Below are positions 1 to 5,468 of a DNA stretch of 6,080 nucleotides, in pieces. The notes beneath the pieces are model-generated. The model made no database searches, had not been told where the DNA came from, and worked only from the letters and a program-made list of their open reading frames with translations. This DNA is from Planctomycetota bacterium (GTDB lineage: Bacteria; Planctomycetota; Phycisphaerae; WQYP01). The stretch covers positions 1-6,080 of the forward strand of contig JAJZOA010000371.1 in NCBI GenBank assembly GCA_021852225.1, written 5' to 3'. How positions within the stretch are numbered: position 1 is the first letter of the stretch; each line of letters begins with the position of its first letter. Made by a program: the position numbers and the translations under genes.

Positions 1-2
1 TT

Positions 3-181
3 CATCCCTCGCGTATTGCCGCGTGGAAAAAGCGTCTTGTAGAATGTTCAGCGATGGCATTTTAGGAATCGTCTGTTCAGGGGTCCAACCATTCCTCGCC
101 GGCGTTGATGGCGCAGTTGTACGAGCAGATAGGTCGGTTGCGGGTGGAATTATCCTGGCTAAAAAAAGTCTGGACTGGTAA
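3..181 (+). pseudogene. IS3-family transposase OrfA, C-terminal remnant
   Basis: Reading from base 3 gives HPSRIAAWKKRLVE, a TAG stop at 63-65, then in the same frame LYEQIGRLRVELSWLKK. These are hallmarks of IS3-family OrfA: the end of its helix-turn-helix region (Hps-I-WKk-Ll) and the C-terminal leucine-zipper segment (LY-qIGrLkvELdWLKKk). An A7G run follows at 161-168, where IS3 elements make the OrfAB fusion by -1 frameshifting; here the -1 frame reads KSLDW and stops at 179-181. No OrfB sequence follows, so the element is truncated on the 3' side, and its 5' part lies outside the window. The in-frame stop and missing OrfB make it a non-functional relic. The zero frame stays open to 302, but that tail does not resemble a transposase. 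Confidence 0.72.
161..168 (+). other. A7G slippery sequence of the IS3 orfA remnant
   Basis: Seven A residues followed by G directly after the WL codons of the OrfA leucine-zipper end. IS3-family elements use A6G or A7-type runs here for programmed -1 translational frameshifting into OrfB. Only a few -1 codons follow before a stop and no OrfB exists, so the site is vestigial. Confidence 0.5.
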
Positions 182-409
182 GTACCTCTGGCCGCCTGAA
201 TTTGTTGAGACGACGAGTATGATCCTTGGCATGCCACCGGAAGTGGTTAAGCAATCACATGTCGTTACGCTCAATCACATATTCTCCGATATCAGCTTAT
301 GACCTGTGAATTGCCTGTAATAATCGCGGAATGCCTAAGGCAACGTAAGCACAGGTGAACCTTGTGCCGCGCCGTGGTCGCCCCGCCACGCAGGACCGCC
401 GGTGAAACC
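182..409. other. Gap between IS remnant and terminator, no gene seen
   Basis: I see no conserved protein, RNA gene or long repeat here. The short frame open to 302 is only the run-on of the transposase relic. An open frame starting with GTG at 402 joins the yceI frame, but it runs through a terminator-like hairpin (410-437) and a sigma-70-like promoter (527-556), so 402-611 is treated as untranslated upstream DNA. Confidence 0.5.
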
Positions 410-437
410 TCCCATTCCACTTACTGATGGGATTTTT
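410..437 (+). terminator. Candidate intrinsic terminator
   Basis: A 6-bp stem, TCCCAT (410-415) with ATGGGA (427-432), encloses an 11-nt loop and is followed immediately by TTTTTGTTGTT. It could end read-through from the IS relic and insulate the yceI promoter. The stem is short and only half GC, so this is a modest call. Confidence 0.4.
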
Positions 438-526
438 GTTGTTCTTCCTGCGCAGAAAAGAAGGCTCGCCGCCCTTTTATCAGCTGGTATAAGCACGAAG
501 CGGCACCTTACCCAGAGGGCTGATGT

Positions 527-556
527 TTGGCTGGCGCAATTTCCGGTGCCTATAAT
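527..556 (+). promoter_or_regulatory. Sigma-70-like promoter of the yceI-family gene
   Basis: TTGGCT (527-532, four of six bases matching TTGACA), an 18-nt spacer, then a perfect TATAAT (551-556). Transcription would begin near 562-564, leaving a leader of about 50 nt before the ATG at 612. Its position inside the longer open frame is the main argument against starts upstream of 612. Confidence 0.6.
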
Positions 557-598
557 CCAGCACCGGACTTCTGGGATGGATTTTGGCAGACTATTTGC

Positions 599-603
599 AG
601 GAG
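599..603 (+). promoter_or_regulatory. Ribosome binding site setting the yceI start
   Basis: AGGAG lies 8 nt before the ATG at 612. This Shine-Dalgarno match and the signal peptide that begins right after the ATG decide the start codon against the upstream GTG at 402. Confidence 0.7.
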
Positions 604-611
604 ATCACACC

Positions 612-1304
612 ATGATACCCCTATCAGAATCACGTTTGAGAACTGTTGCACATTCGGCAAAACGGTTAATTTTGCTTCTGATGTTTATTTGCATCGCGGC
701 GGGCGCAATCATGACCGACGGCCCGGTCCGGGCAGCCGCGACTGATTCGTCAACAGTGTTCCGCTCCGCCACCAAGCCTGGAAGGCTGGTCATTCGTGGC
801 AGCAGCACGCTTCATAAATGGTCCATTACCACCCATGACCTGTCCGGAACGGCCGCAATTCAATTGACCAACGCGAAACGCATTCTCCGGGAACCTGTGG
901 GACTCCAGAAGATACATCTGACGGTGAATGTACTTTCCCTGCGCGGCAGCGATGGCAGTGGAATGGATAAAACCATTTATCACAATCTCAACAGCAAACA
1001 TGACCCGCAAATTATGTACACACTTTCTCGGGCATCGCTTATTGCCACACCCGCCAGCGGCAACCCCCATTTCTATTTTAAGGCGCATGGAACCGTAACG
1101 GCGGCGGGCGTAAGCAAACGCATCACTCTGGTGCTGGCGGTATTGCCGCTTAAAGATGGCGGCATGACCATTTCTACGCATACCACGCTTACATTTCAGG
1201 ACTTCGGCATCAGTCCGCCAACGGCAATGATGGGCATGATTCGTGCGGCCAAACACCTGAAGATCACGGTTACATGGAATCTGGTGCCCAAGCCGGCCAA
1301 ATAG
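612..1304 (+). CDS. Secreted YceI-like domain protein
   Basis: 230-residue protein exported to the periplasm. Residues 1-43 form a signal peptide: a basic stretch (R8, R10, K17, R18), a hydrophobic core LILLLMFICIAAGAIM, and an Ala-rich cleavage region near 40-44. The rest is one YceI domain, a lipocalin-like beta barrel that in characterised members binds isoprenoid-type lipids. Visible family landmarks are SSTLHKW (64-70), the central MDK..Y..L segment (118-126), AGVSKRITL (165-173) and QDFGISPPTAMMG (196-208). The length fits the family (about 190 plus signal peptide). Start chosen from AGGAG at 599-603 and the promoter at 527-556. The gene appears monocistronic; its last 109 bp lie antisense to the end of the GntR gene. 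The domain call is firm; the ligand and cellular role are unknown. Confidence 0.88.
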   Translation: MIPLSESRLRTVAHSAKRLILLLMFICIAAGAIMTDGPVRAAATDSSTVFRSATKPGRLVIRGSSTLHKWSITTHDLSGTAAIQLTNAKRILREPVGLQKIHLTVNVLSLRGSDGSGMDKTIYHNLNSKHDPQIMYTLSRASLIATPASGNPHFYFKAHGTVTAAGVSKRITLVLAVLPLKDGGMTISTHTTLTFQDFGISPPTAMMGMIRAAKHLKITVTWNLVPKPAK

Positions 1305-1771
1305 AAAGCAAGCCCTGCAGGCGGGAAATAAATGCGCCATTGTCCGATTGTTGCGCCCCGGCCGCCGGCTTGTCCGGCTCGTCGGAACATGGTTTGGCCG
1401 AGTGGTGCCGCAGGTAAGAGCTTTAAGGATTGGTCCCGCAGGCGGTGCAATTCATCTGATGCCACGCCCAGCAGTTGAGCCAATTGCGCCAGCAATGCCG
1501 CGGTTTGGGCTTTTTTTTCGCCACTGGTGCGGGCGTTGGCCTTTACAAACGTGCCACTGCCCTGGCGGGTTTTCGGCCAGCCTTCCGCGAAAAGACGTTC
1601 ATACACATGCAACACCGTGTTCTGATTTACCGCCAGTTGGCGGGCCAATTCGCGAACGCTCGGGACCCGATCTCCCGCCTTCAACTTGCCGACCACACAT
1701 TGCGAGCGTAGCTGGTCCGCAAGCTGGCGGCTGATGGGCACGCCGGATGATAGTTCAATGCGAATGCGCAA
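1196..1771 (-). CDS. GntR-family transcriptional regulator, YtrA-type
   Basis: N-terminal winged helix-turn-helix of the GntR family, roughly residues 8-76 from the TTG at 1771: SSGVPISRQLADQ, GDRVPSVRELARQLAVNQ, then NTVLHVYERL and wing GSGTFV. A short helical segment (about 88-118, LLAQLAQLLGV..DELHRL) follows in place of a large effector domain, which defines the YtrA group, usually repressors of transport or envelope-stress operons. The start is uncertain: TTG at 1771 gives the usual MRIRIEL opening with a GGGG stretch 6 nt upstream, while TTG at 1783 adds four residues but has no ribosome site. YtrA proteins are normally about 115-130 residues. Here the frame runs on to 191, and the last 80 residues are low in recognisable content and partly antisense to yceI, so the ancestral stop may have been lost. 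It lies downstream of the protease gene on the same strand but has its own promoter and operator. Confidence 0.8.
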   Translation of the reverse strand: MRIRIELSSGVPISRQLADQLRSQCVVGKLKAGDRVPSVRELARQLAVNQNTVLHVYERLFAEGWPKTRQGSGTFVKANARTSGEKKAQTAALLAQLAQLLGVASDELHRLRDQSLKLLPAAPLGQTMFRRAGQAGGRGATIGQWRIYFPPAGLAFYLAGLGTRFHVTVIFRCLAARIMPIIAVGGLMPKS

Positions 1772-1783
1772 AGGACACCCCAA

Positions 1784-1798
1784 AGTGATTTAATCACT
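1784..1798. promoter_or_regulatory. Perfect palindrome, candidate operator of the GntR regulator
   Basis: AGTGATT-T-AATCACT is a 7-bp perfect inverted repeat with one central base. It sits directly between the predicted -10 (1799-1804) and the regulator's coding region, over the expected transcription start. Dimeric GntR proteins bind such palindromes and YtrA-type members commonly repress themselves. Autoregulation is inferred from position; I saw no second copy in the window. Confidence 0.55.
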
Positions 1799-1825
1799 AT
1801 TATGCTAATCAGTTGGAAAATGCAA
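1799..1825 (-). promoter_or_regulatory. Candidate promoter of the GntR regulator
   Basis: On the - strand TTGCAT (1825-1820) and CATAAT (1804-1799) are separated by 15 nt, shorter than the ideal 17. The -10 is good (five of six bases); the -35 is weak, as expected for a repressed promoter. Transcription would start inside the palindrome, leaving a leader of only about 10-20 nt. Confidence 0.4.
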
Positions 1826-1869
1826 CCGCGGTACGCCGGGGTGGCCATCTTGCCATCTTGCTGGCGGAA

Positions 1870-2781
1870 CTACCAATGAAAAGAAAGATAAACCACCAGC
1901 GCACAAGTGTTCAACAGGCAGTGGTTCGCCCAATTGGCGAATAAATTCCCGGTTCGCTCATAAACGAATCCAAGCACGCAACCGGACACAAATATCGCGG
2001 GCATCCAGGCGATGGCTCCACGCGCAAGGTATAAATGCGATGCGGCAAAAATGGCCGCCGTTATCAGAATAGCCGTCCAGCGGTCTGTTGCGTTCGGCCG
2101 CGTCGCTGCGGCCGGCGAGGGAGTGGTCATGCCTTCACCTGTTGGCATTTCCAGCAGGGCTCTCCGACGATCCAGAATGCGGAAAACAGTTGTCTGCAAA
2201 ATGCCCCGGAACAGCAATTCCTCTATCAGCGGGTCCCAAAAACACAAATAGATCGTGACCATCATGAACCGCGGCCAGGGCGGATGCGACGCAAAAAAAC
2301 GCAGGATAGGATGAACCGGCGGATTTTCGCCCGTCGCATGCCTGTAAACCCCGTACGAAAGACCCGTCACAACGGCAAGGATGGGTGTGGTCAACAGAAA
2401 AGCAGCCCCACCAATTCGCAGACCCGCCGAGAGCCTGGTCCAGCTCAGGCCGACATTCGACAAGGTGCCAAACCCGCGTTTGGCGATGGCAATCAATAAC
2501 AGCTGGACCGCACAATGGCTGATAAACCAGATAGCGCCCGCCCAGAAAAGATACGCCTTATAATTTCTGTGAACCAGGTTGAAGAGCGGAATCGGATAAA
2601 CCAAAAGAAAATACAGCCATCCATAGAATACCGCCGCCGCGACAACGGCGTCGCGCAGTCGAAGTTGATTCGGCCGCTGCGGGGCCAGATTCAGCGACCG
2701 TCGCGAAAACACCCCCTGATGTATCAGGATTGCCGCGCAGTAAACGGCCGCGATCAGCATCACAAGAGGCAAGAACTGCAT
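1870..2781 (-). CDS. CPBP-family intramembrane metalloprotease (CAAX/Abi type)
   Basis: 303-residue integral membrane protein with about seven or eight hydrophobic segments (roughly 2-20, 45-62, 76-100, 120-140, 172-183, 236-250, 258-275, 288-300). The C-terminal half has the three CPBP motifs: EELLFRG (E187, E188, R192), FAASH (F245, H249) and HCLLN (H287, N291). These supply the catalytic glutamates and metal-binding histidines of the Rce1-like protease fold, so the enzyme should be active. A polar insert rich in Pro, Ala and Thr (about 205-233) separates motifs 1 and 2. Family roles range from prenyl-protein processing to bacteriocin immunity and envelope stress; the substrate here is unknown. 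Start set by AGGAG at 2791-2795, 9 nt from ATG; a frame opening 15 codons earlier lacks such support. The gene is followed after about 100 bp by the co-directional GntR regulator. Confidence 0.9.
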   Translation of the reverse strand: MQFLPLVMLIAAVYCAAILIHQGVFSRRSLNLAPQRPNQLRLRDAVVAAAVFYGWLYFLLVYPIPLFNLVHRNYKAYLFWAGAIWFISHCAVQLLLIAIAKRGFGTLSNVGLSWTRLSAGLRIGGAAFLLTTPILAVVTGLSYGVYRHATGENPPVHPILRFFASHPPWPRFMMVTIYLCFWDPLIEELLFRGILQTTVFRILDRRRALLEMPTGEGMTTPSPAAATRPNATDRWTAILITAAIFAASHLYLARGAIAWMPAIFVSGCVLGFVYERTGNLFANWANHCLLNTCALVVYLSFHW

Positions 2782-2790
2782 GTGCAAACG

Positions 2791-2795
2791 CTCCT
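2791..2795 (-). promoter_or_regulatory. Ribosome binding site of the CPBP protease gene
   Basis: AGGAG on the - strand, 9 nt before the ATG at 2781. It fixes this start over the in-frame upstream codon at 2826, and the hydrophobic N-terminal segment then begins at residue 3. Confidence 0.65.
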
Positions 2796-2855
2796 GAGGC
2801 GGGGAAATATGGCCATCGCGCGGCACCTGCCCGCCTTTGAAGCCAGCCCTATGGT

Positions 2856-2885
2856 ATTATGCCCGCATGACGCGAATGAAGCCAA
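2856..2885 (-). promoter_or_regulatory. Candidate promoter of the CPBP protease gene
   Basis: On the - strand TTGGCT (2885-2880), an 18-nt spacer and CATAAT (2861-2856). The -35 hexamer and spacing are the same as at the yceI promoter. Transcription would start near 2849, giving a leader of about 68 nt. Confidence 0.5.
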
Positions 2886-3008
2886 TCACACACGCGGACA
2901 CCACCGCGAACCGGTCGCGCCGACGACATTTCTTAGCCCGCGTGATAGCTGAGGCAATTTGCCGCCAGCCCGGCGGAAGATTCCCATTGTTTCCGCCGCC
3001 GCGGAGCG
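2886..3008. other. Gap between protease promoter and first 71-bp repeat
   Basis: No gene is supported. Open frames pass through on both strands, but none has a ribosome site or recognisable family, and both run into the 71-bp repeat. This stretch may be part of a longer dispersed element to which the repeat belongs; that cannot be decided here. Confidence 0.35.
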
Positions 3009-3079
3009 GGCAGTCAGTCCCTGGCCAGATTCGCCCCAAGCGCCACCCAAGATGCCTGCGGCACATGGGCACCGGTGTG
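3009..3079 (+). repeat. 71-bp direct repeat, copy 1 (left border of accessory block)
   Basis: Identical over all 71 bases to 5642-5712, in the same orientation. It begins GGCAGTCAGTCCCTGGCC and ends GGGCACCGGTGTG, and contains two 8-bp palindromes, CTGGCCAG (3021-3028) and CACCGGTG (3070-3077). Flanking bases differ on both sides, so the boundaries are sharp. It may be a recombination site, an end of a mobile element, or a dispersed intergenic repeat. Confidence 0.9.
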
Positions 3080-3088
3080 AGGCATCAA

Positions 3089-3117
3089 TTGCTATCGGTG
3101 AACCCGCACGATATTAT
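3089..3117 (+). promoter_or_regulatory. Candidate promoter of the ATPase-DUF4276 operon
   Basis: TTGCTA (3089-3094), a 17-nt spacer and TATTAT (3112-3117), four and five matches to consensus. The start of transcription would fall at about 3123-3125, next to the ATG at 3126, and no Shine-Dalgarno sequence is visible, which suggests a leaderless message. It lies just inside the left repeat but does not overlap it. Confidence 0.45.
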
Positions 3118-3125
3118 TAATTAAC

Positions 3126-4328
3126 ATGCAGCTTAAAACGCTTACAGTTTCCGGATTCCGATCGCTGAAACACGATATTAAATGGCAGCCGGGAAATCTC
3201 AATATTCTGATTGGGCCAAACGGTAGTGGAAAAAGCAATATCCTGCGAACTATTGACCTGCTGGCGGCCTCCGCCCAGGGGAGACTCGATAATATGGTGC
3301 GATCAGCCGGCGGAATTGAGCCGCTGTTATGGGACGGCAGCGCGGAGGCGATAGAATTAATGGTGGATTGCACACCAACTGAATCTTTTCGGAATCCGCT
3401 GCGCGAATCGCTTACCTATAAGCTGAAGCTGGATCGCAACGTTAAATCCAGCGATTATAGAATTGGTTTTGAGCTGTTGGGAAATTATCACCAGGTCCGA
3501 AACGGCCAGCAGGCCGAGCCGTTTAAATTTCTGGAAAGTGACGGCCGATCAGCAAAAATTTTCGATGAAAATCATCGTAGTTTAACCGCTCCACAGGGAA
3601 CCATACCCGAATTTGAAACGCTGCTTTCCCTGGCTGCGGATCCCTTTAGTCAAAACCGCGTTATTACGGCATTTCGCGCCCAGATGGCGTCCTGGAACAT
3701 CTATCATGATTTCAATACCGGTCCCGAATCAGCTGTCCGCAAGCCCGCGGTGACTCGGCTCGAACGGCGCGTAGCGGCGGACGGCCAGAATCTTATTCCG
3801 GTTCTTCACACCCTTTACACTGGCGATCGCGACTTTAAGCGCGAAATCAACGCGGCAATGGCCGCGGCCTTTGGCGATGATTTTGAAGAGCTGGTTTTTG
3901 CCCCTGCGGCTGACCAGCGTATCGGCCTGCGCGTGCGGTGGCGAAGCTTGCGGCGCGAACAATCTGCCGCCGATCTCTCTGATGGAACCCTGCGGTTTCT
4001 TTTTCTGCTGACGGTGCTTGCATCCCCGGATGCAGCGCCGGTAATCGCGATTGATGAACCGGAAAGCGGATTGCACCCATCCATGGAGAGAATAATTGCC
4101 GAGTTTGCCGTTGCAGCAAGCGCAAATTCACAAATAATACTGGCGACCCATTCGCCGCACCTGCTTGACGCCTTTTCGCGATGCGACCTGACGACAACTG
4201 TTGTAAAATGGTCTGACGGCACAAGCCGCCTGACCACGCTTCCCCAGGATCAACTGGCCAAATGGCTTGAGCATTACACCCTTGGCGATCTGCACAGGTC
4301 CGGCGAACTGGAGGGGCTGGCGACGTGA
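3126..4328 (+). CDS. AAA family ATPase, SMC/OLD-like (AAA_21 type)
   Basis: 400-residue soluble ATPase with a complete ABC-type nucleotide-binding site: opening LKTLTVSGFRSLK, Walker A GPNGSGKS (30-37), signature LSDGT (284-288), Walker B VIAIDEPE (306-313, D310 and catalytic E311), D-loop SGLHP, and the switch histidine in ATHSPHLLDAF (H342). About 190 residues between Walker A and signature hold the lid and arm region, too short for a long coiled coil. Such stand-alone ATPases accompany effector nucleases in OLD, Septu, PARIS and related conflict systems, acting as sensor or regulator. It overlaps the DUF4276 gene by 4 nt (GTGA), so the two are co-translated. No Shine-Dalgarno precedes its ATG. 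There is no C-terminal Toprim domain as in OLD itself; the partner may supply that activity. The ATPase call is firm; the defence role is inference. Confidence 0.9.
   Translation: MQLKTLTVSGFRSLKHDIKWQPGNLNILIGPNGSGKSNILRTIDLLAASAQGRLDNMVRSAGGIEPLLWDGSAEAIELMVDCTPTESFRNPLRESLTYKLKLDRNVKSSDYRIGFELLGNYHQVRNGQQAEPFKFLESDGRSAKIFDENHRSLTAPQGTIPEFETLLSLAADPFSQNRVITAFRAQMASWNIYHDFNTGPESAVRKPAVTRLERRVAADGQNLIPVLHTLYTGDRDFKREINAAMAAAFGDDFEELVFAPAADQRIGLRVRWRSLRREQSAADLSDGTLRFLFLLTVLASPDAAPVIAIDEPESGLHPSMERIIAEFAVAASANSQIILATHSPHLLDAFSRCDLTTTVVKWSDGTSRLTTLPQDQLAKWLEHYTLGDLHRSGELEGLAT
4310..4316 (+). promoter_or_regulatory. Ribosome binding site of the DUF4276 gene inside the ATPase gene
   Basis: GGAGGGG, 8 nt before the GTG at 4325, embedded in the last codons of the ATPase gene. 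With the overlapping stop/start (GTGA, 4325-4328), this is the layout of translational coupling and supports the GTG start. Confidence 0.65.
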
Positions 4329-4939
4329 AAATCGTGTTGTTTTGCGAGGGCTGGACGGAAGTTGGGGGCCTGCCGCCATTTCTGAATCAATGGATTAACC
4401 GCCAACTGCCAGCGGGGCGAAGTGTTGGTATTAAGCCAGTGCGGTTCGAAGGCTGGCCGCAACTCGTAAAGGATGTTGCAACAAAGGTGCCATTGCATTT
4501 GGGGCAACCGGACACCATCGCAGTCTTTGCACTGCTCGACCTGCATGGACCAACGTTTTTCCCAAACAACATAACCGACGCGTCGAAAAAATGTGAATGG
4601 GGAAAGGAATTTCTTCGCCAAAAGCACCAAGATCCGCGTTTTCATGTGCATTTTGCCGTGCACGAGGTGGAGGCTTGGATATTGGCCCAGCCCGAAGTCC
4701 TGCCCCGGGAAATTCGCGATTTGCTGCCTACTGGATTGCGCACACCCGAAACAATTAATGGTGTCGAGCCGCCCGGCCACCTTCTGGATCGGCTTTATAA
4801 GCGGGCCGGCAAAGGGTGTTACAAAAAGCGGACTCACGGTGTCGGCTTTTTCAAGAAATTGGATCCTGAACAAGTTCGTCGCTCCTGCCCTGCATTTCGG
4901 CATTTTACCGATGATTTACTGATCGCCGCGCGGACCTGA
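4325..4939 (+). CDS. DUF4276 family protein, putative Toprim-like effector
   Basis: 204-residue soluble protein starting at GTG. It carries the conserved blocks I associate with DUF4276: an N-terminal strand with FCEGWTE (E8, E12), a hydrophobic strand ending FALLDLHG (D72), HEVEAW (113-118), PETING (141-146), Y-KK---HG (166-172) and a C-terminal CPAF..F motif (C188, P189). The glutamate after the first strand and the aspartate after the hydrophobic strand resemble the first acidic positions of Toprim nucleases and primases, though the second Asp of a DxD pair is replaced by His (D72-L-H74). Biochemistry is not known to me. Its tight coupling to the ATPase suggests an effector subunit controlled by it, as AriB (DUF4435) is by AriA in PARIS. 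Family assignment is good; nuclease function is inference. A hairpin covers its stop codon. Confidence 0.8.
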   Translation: MKIVLFCEGWTEVGGLPPFLNQWINRQLPAGRSVGIKPVRFEGWPQLVKDVATKVPLHLGQPDTIAVFALLDLHGPTFFPNNITDASKKCEWGKEFLRQKHQDPRFHVHFAVHEVEAWILAQPEVLPREIRDLLPTGLRTPETINGVEPPGHLLDRLYKRAGKGCYKKRTHGVGFFKKLDPEQVRRSCPAFRHFTDDLLIAART

Positions 4940-4953
4940 CCAGCGCAGGTCCG
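4931..4953 (+). terminator. Hairpin over the DUF4276 stop codon, possible terminator
   Basis: CGGACCTG (4931-4938) and CAGGTCCG (4946-4953) form a perfect 8-bp GC-rich stem with a 7-nt loop, including the TGA stop at 4937-4939. No T run follows, so it may stabilise the 3' end or assist factor-dependent termination rather than act as an intrinsic terminator. Confidence 0.45.
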
Positions 4954-5075
4954 ACAGAGCACCCGTCAACCGGCGGAAAAGCGCTTCGCTTGCAATTCAC
5001 ATTCGCCCGCGAAGGCAGCATCCGCATTTCATTTTTCCTGCTCCGGCCGAATGCAATCCAAAGCTGCTTTCATGG

Positions 5076-5091
5076 GTACGCATTGGCGTAC
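5076..5091. repeat. Short inverted repeat
   Basis: GTACGC-ATTG-GCGTAC, a 6-bp perfect stem with a 4-nt loop at the far end of the decayed toxin gene. No T run; role unknown. Confidence 0.35.
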
Positions 5092-5116
5092 AGGCAGGGG
5101 ACTAAGACCGGCGAAA

Positions 5117-5141
5117 CCGGCGATGGCGACTCTATCGCCGG
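5117..5141. repeat. GC-rich inverted repeat
   Basis: CCGGCGAT (5117-5124) and ATCGCCGG (5134-5141), an 8-bp perfect stem with a 9-nt loop. It lies in the C-terminal part of the decayed toxin gene and is preceded by a further ACCGGCGAA unit. It could be a REP-like structure or chance in GC-rich DNA. Confidence 0.35.
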
Positions 5142-5468
5142 CGGGCCGCCGCTGGGCGAATTATGGCAACTGTTTTGAATAAGACATGGGCGTCTTTATT
5201 CCACGATTCCCTATTGCCGGGCGACGGCAATTTCCACAAATATTATCCTTTCGTCGAATTGATCCGGAAGCGATTCAGACAGTCAAATATGCAGCCGGGA
5301 ACGGTTGGTGCCCTCTGGTAATCGTGCCGCGCCCCCAGTGAGGCTCCGCCATAACGACGACGCTTATAAAAGCGTTTCCCCCCAGTTTCTTGTCCGTCAA
5401 CGACATTACCAGCCTGCTTGGCCCATGCCTAGCCAGTTCGAAAATGACATTCACATCCAGCGGAAATT

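Noticed and set aside
402..611. N-terminal extension of the yceI frame from a GTG at 402 (70 extra residues).
   Set aside because: The stretch contains a terminator-like hairpin and a good promoter; the ATG at 612 has AGGAG and opens a signal peptide.
750..1340. 196-codon open frame on the - strand opposite yceI.
   Set aside because: It is antisense to a clear YceI domain and has no recognisable family.
1844..1859. Tandem GCCATCTT GCCATCTT upstream of the GntR promoter.
   Set aside because: Only two 8-bp units; probably a chance slippage duplication.
2035..2952. Open frames of 154 and 145 codons on the + strand.
   Set aside because: Antisense shadows of the CPBP protease and its leader; composition is Arg/Pro-rich and without motifs.
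3729..4237. Open frames of 115-140 codons on the - strand.
   Set aside because: Antisense to the well-supported ATPase gene.
4990..5178. 62-codon + strand frame after the DUF4276 gene.
   Set aside because: No ribosome site or motif, and half of it is antisense to the toxin relic.
5178..5200. AATAAGAC...GTCTTTATT hairpin, possible bidirectional terminator.
   Set aside because: AT-rich stem with a bulge and no clean T run; it lies within the decayed toxin gene.
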